Positions 8,240 through 14,530 of a stretch of 22,722 nucleotides of DNA are shown here, piece by piece. Numbering within the stretch: position 1 is the stretch's first letter; each line of letters opens with the position of its first letter. The notes below the pieces were generated by a model. It was given only the letters and a program-made list of their open reading frames with translations. It searched no databases and was not told the DNA's origin. Source of the stretch: a virus; IMG/VR virus record IMGVR_UViG_3300032285_000963, positions 1 to 22,722 of that record. One strand, 5' to 3'. The position numbers and the translations under genes were made by a program.

Positions 8240-8463
8240 GGCTTCTATACCTTGACCCCGAAGGTATTGAGAAGCTGATTAACGGTTTGGATAGGGATAT
8301 AAAGGCTATTAAAAAGAACTCTGTACGTATAGCCTGGTATATGCGTGGGGCTTTGACCTATGAGGATGTATTGAATCTTAGCCCAGATGAATTAAAATCA
8401 GTTAATGAAATCATTGAGGAAAACTTAGAGACTACTAAGAAAACACAAATGCCATTCTTCTAA
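7409..8463 (+). CDS. Predicted -1 frameshift fusion of the hub/tail assembly protein (351 aa)
   Basis: If ribosomes slip -1 on T TTT TTC (8227-8233), residue F275 is followed by CGC TTA AGG in the new frame. The extension of 76 codons runs to the TAA at 8461-8463 and reads RLRLLYLDPEGIEKLINGLD, continues RDIKAIKKNSVRIAWYMRGA and LTYEDVLNLSPDELKSVNEI, and ends IIEENLETTKKTQMPFF. This is clearly coding: the frame is open and the composition amphipathic. The WYMRG-x-YEDVL-x-LSPDE pattern resembles short proteins encoded before tape measures. It has no good start codon or ribosome site of its own: the first ATG in frame is at 8341, in the middle of the conserved part. The arrangement parallels lambda G/GT, where the fusion binds the tape measure. 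Function by analogy is inference. Confidence 0.75.
8227..8275 (+). promoter_or_regulatory. Programmed -1 ribosomal frameshift signal (slippery site plus stem-loop)
   Basis: The slippery heptamer T TTT TTC sits at 8227-8233 in the correct zero-frame phase (GAT TTT TTC). A 7-nt spacer (8234-8240) contains most of the zero-frame stop. A hairpin then starts at 8241: GCTTCT (8241-8246) pairs with AGAAGC (8270-8275), and ATACCTT (8247-8253) pairs with AAGGTAT (8261-8267). The loop is GACCCCG and there is a 2-nt bulge on the 3' side. Spacer length and stem strength are typical of -1 frameshift stimulators. Confidence 0.8.
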
Positions 8464-8984
8464 TCCATGGTATGTCATTTGATATTCTTAGGGTTATTAT
8501 TGTGTTCATTCATTGGGAGATGAACGCAGTTCATCTAAGTACTCGCTATCGCTCGTCCTTATTTGTTTTACGGTCTTTAAGTTTAATTAATTGTAATTTG
8601 TTTATTTGTATTTAGGACTATATTGCCGCTTTGAAGCCATGGTAGTGCTATTCAGCACTACCAATGGTAAAGGTATGTTTGCCATGCCCGTCATCCATAG
8701 TCATCTCTTCCCCGAATAATCGACTCTTTTCTGTCACTATTCGCCACCGGTTGCTCTGTAGGGTTTGTGGGACTGTAGTTGAAGCTATTAGGTTCTGCCT
8801 AATTCTTCAGCAACGCATGTTACATATTCGCAAGATAAAGTAAAATATGTACTCATTGAAGGTTCGCTTTTCCGATTGCCTTCTCGGTGTTCCGTACCAT
8901 TACTGATACGCATACTCCAGAATCCGACGGCACAGCACAATCTGTACAATCTCAAGGAGGACTTGCAACCAAGCCTACGAATTT
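8464..8984. ncRNA. Hairpin-rich gap between convergent genes; candidate structured RNA, no convincing gene
   Basis: About 520 bp without a supported gene. Inverted repeats in order: GATGAAC/GTTCATC near 8520-8536; a 13-bp stem with one bulged A at about 8637-8669 (GGTAGTGCT, loop ATTC, AGCACTACC, extended by CCAT/ATGG); CGAATA (8713-8718) with TATTCG (8738-8743) around an inner GAC/GTC; GAAG-ATTAGG (8781-8792) with CCTAAT-CTTC (8798-8808); TACATATT (8821-8828) with AATATGTA (8844-8851); and GAAGG (8858-8862) with CCTTC (8879-8883). GC content looks higher than in the flanking genes. None of the stems has a following U-run, so they are not simple terminators. Short open frames exist on both strands (41 codons at 8913-8788, minus) but lack ribosome sites. 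It could be a structured RNA, a decayed gene, or both. Strand is unresolved. Confidence 0.35.
8637..8669. other. Strong hairpin, possible bidirectional transcription barrier
   Basis: CCAT-GGTAGTGCT, loop ATTC, AGCACTACC, bulged A, ATGG forms a 13-bp stem with a 4-nt loop. It lies between convergent transcription units, where a bidirectional terminator would be expected, but neither strand shows a U-tract after the stem. It may protect 3' ends or be part of a larger RNA fold. Confidence 0.5.
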
Positions 8985-9551
8985 TTAAATGTTAATAGTA
9001 AGTGTGGACTTTGTGTCTGTAGTTTCAATTGACTTTGTGTCTGCTGAATATGTTTGTACTAATATGGTATTGTGTTTAAAGAATGAATCGAATTCCATGA
9101 TATACCAATCACCAAACTTCTCGCTTCCGTAAAAGAAAAAAGTATCAGTGATCCATGTTAGCTTGCATTGCACAGCAACATAACGACCCTTACGATTAAA
9201 CTTCATAAAAAGAATATTTAAATCGTCTGGATCGGCTACATCAAGTAGTTGTTCTAACCAAGAATCCAATATTTTGTGTTCACCTGATAATAATAAGTGA
9301 AAAGGAAAATCAGCGTAAAACTTACATTCTACGTTCATCTTCGGAAAACTTTGTCCGGGTACAATATCACCCTTGAAGCTACGAATCTGACCCTCATGTA
9401 GAATCTGTGTTCTAGACTGATTCTTGCCACCAACGTAAGCGCCGGAACCAGGAGCACGAATAAAGCTTTCGCCGTATTTCTCGCTTAAATATTTTGCGAT
9501 TTCTCGCTCGAATCCTGATCCTTTGTTTTTACTCGGTGATGGCATAGACAT
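8985..9551 (-). CDS. PDDEXK-type nuclease, Holliday-junction-resolvase-like
   Basis: A 188-residue protein. The N-terminus KNKGSGFEREIAKYLSEKYG (with candidate E15 or E17), followed by FKGDIVPG (D62) and NVECKFYADF (E75, K77), gives the E...GD...ExK pattern of PDDEXK nucleases such as archaeal-type Hjc resolvases and phage VRR/Hjc-like enzymes. Metal ions would be held by D62 and E75 with K77 assisting cleavage. It is the last gene of the operon with gp47, gp46 and the epimerase, 4 nt after the epimerase stop, so recombination intermediates or branched replicated DNA are likely substrates. The C-terminus carries a short duplication (DTKS twice). No strong ribosome site is seen, and M1 or M3 could be the start. 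The exact substrate is inferred. Confidence 0.65.
   Translation of the reverse strand: MSMPSPSKNKGSGFEREIAKYLSEKYGESFIRAPGSGAYVGGKNQSRTQILHEGQIRSFKGDIVPGQSFPKMNVECKFYADFPFHLLLSGEHKILDSWLEQLLDVADPDDLNILFMKFNRKGRYVAVQCKLTWITDTFFFYGSEKFGDWYIMEFDSFFKHNTILVQTYSADTKSIETTDTKSTLTINI
9007..9043 (-). repeat. 13-bp direct repeat in the nuclease C-terminus
   Basis: GACTTTGTGTCTG occurs at 9007-9019 and 9031-9043 (24-bp period) and encodes the repeated DTKS in the nuclease tail. It is a short in-frame duplication after the conserved domain and probably neutral. Confidence 0.85.
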
Positions 9552-9555
9552 ATAC

Positions 9556-10371
9556 TTATCTATTATCTGCGACTTTCAAATATTCTTCTATGGTTATGAA
9601 TTTTTGCGGTCCCAATACACTTTCTAGCTTGGAAATATCAGCTTTTGTGTATGTTTGGTAGCTACGCTTTAGATTTTCGGGTATAGCAATGTATTGATGG
9701 TCAGTTGAAATTAAATCTGCAACTTGCTCAAAACTGTATACATTTCCTGTACCTACGTTATAAATCCCTGATTTTTTAACACTTTTAATGAATTCAACAT
9801 GTATTCTACATACGTCAGTCACACAGATAAAATCTCTAAAATACTGACTTGAACCATGAAAAAGGTTAATAAAACCTTGGTCTTGTAACTGTTTTTTGAA
9901 TTGTGTTACTGGACTAGCTTGGGTGCCCTTGTGTTCTTCGTGGTCACCGTAGACATTGAAATATCTAAAACAATGCAGTATGTTGCCACCTGTATGTTCA
10001 CGTACCCTACGTTCAGATAGGTACTTACTCCAAGCATAGGGTGTGATAGGATCAAGTTTAGATTCTTCGTTAAATTCACTATTCAATCCATATAAACTAG
10101 CACTGCTAGCAAACTGTAGATTGACTCCAAATGTTTTACAGTCACGGATTAACAACTTAGTAAAATCTGTGTTCTGTTTTAAAACTTTTTCAATGTCACG
10201 TTCGGTTGTACTAGATATCGCACCTAGATGAATAACCCAGTCATAACCAAACACACCGTGATAAGTCTCGCCCCACTCGTAAGTATCAATTTCCCAATCT
10301 GTATTATCGTGTAGGTATTGAACCATGTTCTGTCCAATAAACCCTTTGTATCCTGTAACTAATATCTTCAT
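9556..10371 (-). CDS. NAD(P)-dependent sugar-nucleotide epimerase, HldD/RfaD-like
   Basis: A 271-residue short-chain dehydrogenase-type enzyme of the extended family. MKILVTGYKGFIGQNM is the Rossmann GxxGxxG dinucleotide site, SSASLYG and YAWSK give the catalytic S and YxxxK, and RYFNVYGDHEEHKG, LFHGSSQYFRDFI and YNVGTGNVYSFEQVA follow in order. GAISSTTERD after the Rossmann fold and these C-terminal blocks match bacterial HldD as I remember it. HldD converts ADP-D-glycero-D-manno-heptose to the L-glycero form for LPS inner core. E. coli HldD is about 310 residues, so this copy is shorter. Its start overlaps the gp46 stop (ATGA), placing an apparent cell-envelope metabolism gene inside a DNA recombination operon. 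It may alter host LPS or supply sugar for phage glycosylation; other epimerases of the family are possible. Confidence 0.78.
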   Translation of the reverse strand: MKILVTGYKGFIGQNMVQYLHDNTDWEIDTYEWGETYHGVFGYDWVIHLGAISSTTERDIEKVLKQNTDFTKLLIRDCKTFGVNLQFASSASLYGLNSEFNEESKLDPITPYAWSKYLSERRVREHTGGNILHCFRYFNVYGDHEEHKGTQASPVTQFKKQLQDQGFINLFHGSSQYFRDFICVTDVCRIHVEFIKSVKKSGIYNVGTGNVYSFEQVADLISTDHQYIAIPENLKRSYQTYTKADISKLESVLGPQKFITIEEYLKVADNR

Positions 10372-12440
10372 TCTACCTCTACTGCTGTGCTATATGTTGT
10401 GAAACCGTTTTCTTTTACTACCTTTAAGACACTGGGCACACGCCCTGCTAATTCTTCACGGTGAGAAACAAGCCAAATAGACTTATGCCGTCTACGTGAC
10501 ATGTCCTTAAGAATAGCAATAGCGTTTTCAACACCCATTGTGTCTAGCCCACTGTCAATCAATTCGTCAATGAACAGTGTATTGATTGGTGCATATAAAT
10601 TCTCCCATACATCACGGAAAGCAAAACTCAATCCCAATATCAAACGATTACGTTCACCACGACTTAAATTATCAAAGTCAAGTTCACGACCCAACTCTGT
10701 AATCTCAACTGTTAAATCATTTTGAAAGATAACCTGATGAGGCAAACCAATCTTATCTAAGTAATGTGTCAAACGACTATTCAAGTATGACAGATTCTGG
10801 TCAATGATTTTCTTACGTACAAAACTATCTTTGCTAGTTAAAATATCTAACAAGAACTTTTGATGTTCCATAGTCTTTGTTAGTTTATTGATTGCTTCAA
10901 AGTCAATTGCTTGTAACGCATTAGATTCCATCTCTGTAACTTGTTCAGCATATGGATCAGATTCAGCAGCCTTAGTTTCAATTTGTTGTAATAACCCTGA
11001 TACTTTACTACGATGTTCAATGGCTTGTGCTTCTGTATCATAATGAGTAACTGGCATAGGACCCACTTCAACTGACGTAAGTTCTGCTAGTTGTTCAGCA
11101 TATGGATCAACTTCTTTTTCTTTCTCAAGTATCTTTATGCGAATGTTTTCTGCATCACTACCATGACGAATTGCTTCTGCTTCTGTCTTGTAATGTGTCT
11201 TAGGCTTATCTCCCAATACAATGTCTTTGTCATTCAATTCTTTTAATTGATTTAACAATGTAGTGACATGAAACTGTGCATCTTCTAGCATCTTTTCTTT
11301 ATCTGCTAACACCTTAGCATGTTGTTCATCATGGAAATCTTGTCCACACGCATAGCATTGATGCGCTAACAACTTTAAGATTTCAACATTTAACTTTTCA
11401 ATTAACTTGTTTTCTTTGTCAATATCCTTGTTGATTCGTGCAACTTCTTTATCTCTATCTGCAATTTCTTTTGACTTGTTGTTATACTCAACCAAAGCAC
11501 GATGTGCTAATATTTCTTGTACAATATCAATTCTGGTTAGTTTCTCTGTTTGATTTAATAAGTCATTGATATCTTTGTCTTGCTTTTGCTTCCAGGCAGT
11601 TTGTCTAGCCAACAATGCATTATATGTGTCTTGTTGTTTCTTCTTTTGATTCCAGATAACTAACTCTTTGTGTGCTAATAATTCACTATCAATATCAATC
11701 TGTGATAGTTCATCATACTGTGCAACTAGGTAAGCTAAGTCACTTTCATGTTTCTTTTGCCAAAGCCCTTGTCTGCGTATTAAACTTTCAATTTGTTCTT
11801 TAACTCGCTTATTGGCTTCTTCAATCGCTTTGACTTTGAATTCTTCACTTTGAATACCGTCTTTAGTTTCTTTTAACAAAACTTTGATTGTCTCTGCTTT
11901 TTCGGACAGTAATGTAATACCCAACAACTGTTCAATGATTTCACGTTGTTCGTTATTCTTTAATGCTAGGAATGGTTCTGAATATGTATTCAATGCTACG
12001 ATATGACGGAACATGCTACTAGACATGCACAATATCTTTTCAATAGCTGCCTGTGTTTCTTTGTTCTCACCCTGTGCGTCATCCGAACCTTTTTGTAAAT
12101 CGTTATTTACATAAAAGCGCAAGATATTGGGCTTACGACCACGTTCAATCTTATAGTCAATACCGGCTACACTAAACTCAAGTGTAACTAACATACCCTT
12201 TCCATTTGTACGATTAACTAAATTATCTTTTCTAATTGAGTTAATGGGTACACCGAACAATGCATATGATAGACCTTGAATAAGACTAGTCTTACCTGTA
12301 CCATTACGAGCACCGTCACCACCCAAGTCTAAGTTCTCACCTAGAATAAGTGTTAAATCTTGTCGGTTAAAGTCAACTGCTTGCGTGACTTGACCAATTG
12401 ATAAAAAGTTTCGTAATGTGATATTCTTTAATAAAATCAT
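10368..12440 (-). CDS. 46: Recombination endonuclease subunit gp46 (Rad50-like ATPase)
   Basis: A 690-residue SMC/Rad50-type ATPase. Walker A is at about 43-52 (GARNGTGKTS), the zinc-hook CxxC at 362-365 (CYAC), the ABC signature LSRGE at 592-596, Walker B TLFIDEL at about 620-626 and a His-switch SHRE near 659. Between the ATPase halves lie two long coiled-coil arms. With gp47 it forms the Mre11/Rad50-like complex that resects double-strand ends for recombination-dependent replication and helps degrade host DNA. T4 gp46 is 560 residues; the extra length comes from tandem duplications in both arms (223-278/279-334 and 415-464/465-514). The start overlaps the gp47 stop by 4 nt (ATGA), and the end overlaps the epimerase start the same way, so the genes are translationally coupled. 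Confidence 0.95.
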   Translation of the reverse strand: MILLKNITLRNFLSIGQVTQAVDFNRQDLTLILGENLDLGGDGARNGTGKTSLIQGLSYALFGVPINSIRKDNLVNRTNGKGMLVTLEFSVAGIDYKIERGRKPNILRFYVNNDLQKGSDDAQGENKETQAAIEKILCMSSSMFRHIVALNTYSEPFLALKNNEQREIIEQLLGITLLSEKAETIKVLLKETKDGIQSEEFKVKAIEEANKRVKEQIESLIRRQGLWQKKHESDLAYLVAQYDELSQIDIDSELLAHKELVIWNQKKKQQDTYNALLARQTAWKQKQDKDINDLLNQTEKLTRIDIVQEILAHRALVEYNNKSKEIADRDKEVARINKDIDKENKLIEKLNVEILKLLAHQCYACGQDFHDEQHAKVLADKEKMLEDAQFHVTTLLNQLKELNDKDIVLGDKPKTHYKTEAEAIRHGSDAENIRIKILEKEKEVDPYAEQLAELTSVEVGPMPVTHYDTEAQAIEHRSKVSGLLQQIETKAAESDPYAEQVTEMESNALQAIDFEAINKLTKTMEHQKFLLDILTSKDSFVRKKIIDQNLSYLNSRLTHYLDKIGLPHQVIFQNDLTVEITELGRELDFDNLSRGERNRLILGLSFAFRDVWENLYAPINTLFIDELIDSGLDTMGVENAIAILKDMSRRRHKSIWLVSHREELAGRVPSVLKVVKENGFTTYSTAVEVE
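10899..11198 (-). repeat. Tandem duplication in the second coiled-coil arm of gp46
   Basis: Two units of about 50 residues (415-464 and 465-514) share THYxTEAxAIxH at the start and DPYAEQ at residues 445-450 and 495-500. Similar bases (TGTTCAGCATATGGATCA on the plus strand) are seen at both places, so the duplication is fairly recent. Confidence 0.85.
11439..11774 (-). repeat. Tandem duplication in the first coiled-coil arm of gp46
   Basis: Two units of about 56 residues (223-278 and 279-334) align as RQGLWQKKHESDL / RQTAWKQKQDKDI, then SQIDIDSELLAHKELV / TRIDIVQEILAHRALV. Divergence is greater than in the second arm at the protein level. Confidence 0.75.
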
Positions 12441-13450
12441 AGGTTATTGTAAATCTCTAATAGGATTCGTTTATCAAATGTGTTTGATTCAATGCTGTTA
12501 ATCTGGTCAATAACGATTTGGTCTACACTTTCAAACTTAAGACCATCAAAGCCTTGTTGTTCTGCTTGTTCAACCTTCATAGGTATCAATGCCATTTCAC
12601 GTAGTTTATGTTCTGGTATCATGGTTTCACGTATGAAGTTTGCTTCTTCATAGCTAATGTCAATGTCAAGATGTACTCTAACATGACTGTCAATTAATAG
12701 CAACCCCTCAGGGTTTTCTAAGATATCGCTGAGTTTATGTACTCTGTATAGCGGCTGTCTTGGCCAACTATGAAAGACTGGCTCACTGCCCCATTCCAAT
12801 ATCATCATCCCTCTTGCATCATCACCTGCATCTGCATAGTTATGCGGGAAAGCATTACCGATATACCAAATGTTTTTCTTTGCTTGTCGTTTGTGAAAGT
12901 GACCGCTGAATACTTTATCAAAGCCGGTGAAGTGTTCACTGTTAATCTCACCGTGATCGGGCATCTCTACCATAGCATTCATAAAAAAGTTTGGTAACTC
13001 AAAATGACCAAACATATATTTGCCTGTAAGTTTTTGAACTTTCTTATAGTCATCTTGTACAAGCCAAGGCGCAATAACAACATCACCCTGAACAAACCAA
13101 TCATTAACGATTGTCACGTTAGGTAAATGTTTAGCCCATTCAACTGAATGAATGTCTCGCTTGTCTCTATAGTAAAGGTCGTGATTGCCGGGTATAAAGT
13201 ATACTTGGTCAAATGAAGCACTCAATTTCTCAAGTGCTTGCAATCCAAAAGTCAACGTGTGAATATTAATACTAGCACGATGGTGATTATAGTCACCTAA
13301 AAAGAAGCAGGTCTCGCAACCCTCTTCTTTTGCTTTCTTAATAAACCAGTCTACGAAATTAGCACAATCTTGGTTGTGTTGTAAACTGTTGCTCTTTAGT
13401 CCAAAGTGAATGTCAGTAAATACTGCGGCTTTTTTGAAAAGGTTAGTCAT
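12437..13450 (-). CDS. 47: Recombination endonuclease subunit gp47 (Mre11-like phosphoesterase)
   Basis: A 337-residue calcineurin-like metallophosphoesterase. The five family motifs appear in order: FTDIHFG (DxH, residues 12-18), FLGDYNHHR (GD), IPGNHD (GNHD), FGHFE, and SGHFHKRQ (GHxH). These coordinate two Mn ions in Mre11-type nucleases. It partners with gp46 encoded immediately downstream (ATGA overlap) in end resection and recombination-dependent replication. T4 gp47 is 339 residues, so length agrees. The upstream 49-bp gap to the sigma factor gene contains a hairpin. No strong Shine-Dalgarno precedes the ATG. Confidence 0.95.
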   Translation of the reverse strand: MTNLFKKAAVFTDIHFGLKSNSLQHNQDCANFVDWFIKKAKEEGCETCFFLGDYNHHRASINIHTLTFGLQALEKLSASFDQVYFIPGNHDLYYRDKRDIHSVEWAKHLPNVTIVNDWFVQGDVVIAPWLVQDDYKKVQKLTGKYMFGHFELPNFFMNAMVEMPDHGEINSEHFTGFDKVFSGHFHKRQAKKNIWYIGNAFPHNYADAGDDARGMMILEWGSEPVFHSWPRQPLYRVHKLSDILENPEGLLLIDSHVRVHLDIDISYEEANFIRETMIPEHKLREMALIPMKVEQAEQQGFDGLKFESVDQIVIDQINSIESNTFDKRILLEIYNNL

Positions 13451-13467
13451 TCATCGATTATACAATA

Positions 13468-13492
13468 GTTGGTGCCGCAAAGCAACACCAAC
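13468..13492 (-). other. RNA hairpin between gp55 and gp47 genes
   Basis: On the minus-strand RNA, GUUGGUGUUGC pairs with GCGGCACCAAC (two G-U wobbles) around a UUU loop, an 11-bp stem. On the plus strand those wobbles become A-C mismatches, so only the sense RNA folds fully. It has no U-run, so it is more likely an RNA stability, processing or partial attenuation element that sets gp47 output relative to gp55. Confidence 0.45.
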
Positions 13493-13499
13493 GGTTAAA

Positions 13500-14405
13500 T
13501 TATTCTTCGTAGACTGTAGAACTAGTTCCAAGACCCTGGCGCGACCAGCTTGGGTTAAGCCCATTCATTTCTAAAATGTCATCACGGATATTTTGATTAC
13601 GCTTTTCGGAATTCAATACACGACAGAAACTATTAGTGATAGCCGCAGTATAGTAAGCGAATGGGTTTGCTGATTTAGCTTCATTGAAACGTAAACCGAC
13701 ATAGGTTAGTTGTAGAATGGCTGAATTACGCATTTCGTCATTGTATGTGTACCCACGCCAATTAAACTTCATTGCGTATTTTTCACAAAGCATGATGTAC
13801 ATACGGGCAAGCTTGTTAGTGATATTTCCATGATCCTTACCAAACTCACCTGTTTCTAAATCACCTTTCCAATGACTCTTTCCGATAACTCTAAATGTAT
13901 TTGTGCTATCTAAACGGAAGTGCTGAAACGGCGGGAAGTTGACTTTAACATGTACCATGTCATCAACTTCTTTAGCAGTAGTAGGATCTTCTAAGTCAGC
14001 GAAAATCTCATCACCGTCACCCTCATATTCAAAGATATCCTTAGCAGTTTTCTTTTTATCAACTTTACGTGGTTGCTTGGGTGCGACTGGAATATGATCC
14101 CAAGTCATTACACGAAATACTAAGTCAGTAGTCGGGATAGTTAATGGATCAGTTGTACCTTTTGGGATACCCTGCTCAACATCCATTCTTTCAGCACGAT
14201 TTTCACGTGCTAACTGAATATTCTCTGGCTTGTATGCGTACTCTAAGCTTTGGGGAATGCTAGCTTGTGGCATATCCACAATGAAATCATATCTATGGTC
14301 GTTTTCACCTAGAAATGTGCAATATGAGTTTTTGCTACTGTGAATCTCTTTTAAAATGTCCTTGTTGTTTAAATAATTTACTGGTTTTTTTGTTGTGATT
14401 GTCAT
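13500..14405 (-). CDS. 55: Late-transcription sigma factor (gp55-like)
   Basis: A 301-residue protein. The N-terminus KKPVNYLNNKDILKEI parallels T4 gp55 (KPKYNYVNNKELLQAI, recalled). Residues about 167-245 hold the sigma region 2-like core: ITNKLARMYIMLCEKYAMKF, NWRGYTYNDEMRNSAILQL, NPFAYYTAAITNSFCRVLNSEKR. gp55 binds host RNA polymerase core and directs it to the TATAAATA late promoters, together with the sliding clamp. T4 gp55 is 185 residues; here about 130 residues (roughly 25-160) separate the N-terminal motif from the core. That segment has a central Lys-rich and acidic stretch (KQPRKVDKKKTAKD...EYEGDGDE) and ends FRVIGKSHWKGDLETGEF. The gene is preceded by a sigma70-type promoter and an AAGGA ribosome site, fitting expression before late genes. 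Confidence 0.88.
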   Translation of the reverse strand: MTITTKKPVNYLNNKDILKEIHSSKNSYCTFLGENDHRYDFIVDMPQASIPQSLEYAYKPENIQLARENRAERMDVEQGIPKGTTDPLTIPTTDLVFRVMTWDHIPVAPKQPRKVDKKKTAKDIFEYEGDGDEIFADLEDPTTAKEVDDMVHVKVNFPPFQHFRLDSTNTFRVIGKSHWKGDLETGEFGKDHGNITNKLARMYIMLCEKYAMKFNWRGYTYNDEMRNSAILQLTYVGLRFNEAKSANPFAYYTAAITNSFCRVLNSEKRNQNIRDDILEMNGLNPSWSRQGLGTSSTVYEE

Positions 14406-14430
14406 AAGTGGTCAAAGTTTCCTTGATAGT

Positions 14431-14459
14431 ATTGTATCAGGTTTGTAGTGAAAAAGCAA
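14431..14459 (-). promoter_or_regulatory. Sigma70-type promoter of the gp55 gene
   Basis: On the minus strand TTGCTT (14459-14454) is followed by a 17-bp spacer and TACAAT (14436-14431). This is the spacing for host sigma70-type polymerase. Transcription would start near 14424, about 20 nt before the ATG at 14405. No TAAATA-type late element precedes gp55 at the distance seen for the late genes, so the gene is probably early or middle. Confidence 0.55.
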
Positions 14460-14488
14460 CTATTTTTATTAGGAAAAGGTAAAAATAG
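14460..14488. promoter_or_regulatory. 8-bp inverted repeat next to the gp55 -35 element
   Basis: CTATTTTT (14460-14467) and AAAAATAG (14481-14488) form a perfect inverted repeat with a 13-nt centre, directly beside the -35 box of the gp55 promoter and 15 bp from the late element of the opposite operon. It could be an operator or an AT-rich upstream element; chance in AT-rich DNA is possible. Confidence 0.3.
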
Positions 14489-14502
14489 CACTTTTTAGTA
14501 GC

Positions 14503-14510
14503 GATAAATA
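14503..14510 (+). promoter_or_regulatory. Late promoter element GATAAATA of the baseplate operon
   Basis: GATAAATA within CGATAAATATATT, differing from T4 consensus TATAAATA by one base, begins 28 bp before the ATG of the first baseplate gene. The same 13-base string recurs before gp6 with 29-bp spacing. An AAAGG ribosome site follows. Confidence 0.65.
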
Positions 14511-14530
14511 TATTTAGCAAAGGTTTAAAC

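Noticed and set aside
8605-8700. Group I intron core (ATATAGTCC-like element on the minus strand)
   Set aside because: A P7-like GACTA/TAGTC pair is present, but I could not find convincing P3-P6 elements or flanking exons that would join, so it is only mentioned as a possibility.
8638-8718. 26-codon plus-strand frame starting ATGGTAGTG inside the big hairpin
   Set aside because: Short, no ribosome site, and its start lies inside a strong stem; kept only as part of the unexplained gap.
8464-8984. tRNA, tmRNA, RNase P RNA or CRISPR array in the gap
   Set aside because: I found no T-arm GGTTCGANTCC, no tag-peptide frame with the usual tmRNA ends, no RNase P core motifs, and no regularly spaced repeats.
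8953-9130. AAGGAGGA followed by a 47-codon plus-strand frame from ATG at about 8989
   Set aside because: The ribosome-like site is about 28 nt from the ATG, and the frame is antisense to the nuclease gene end.
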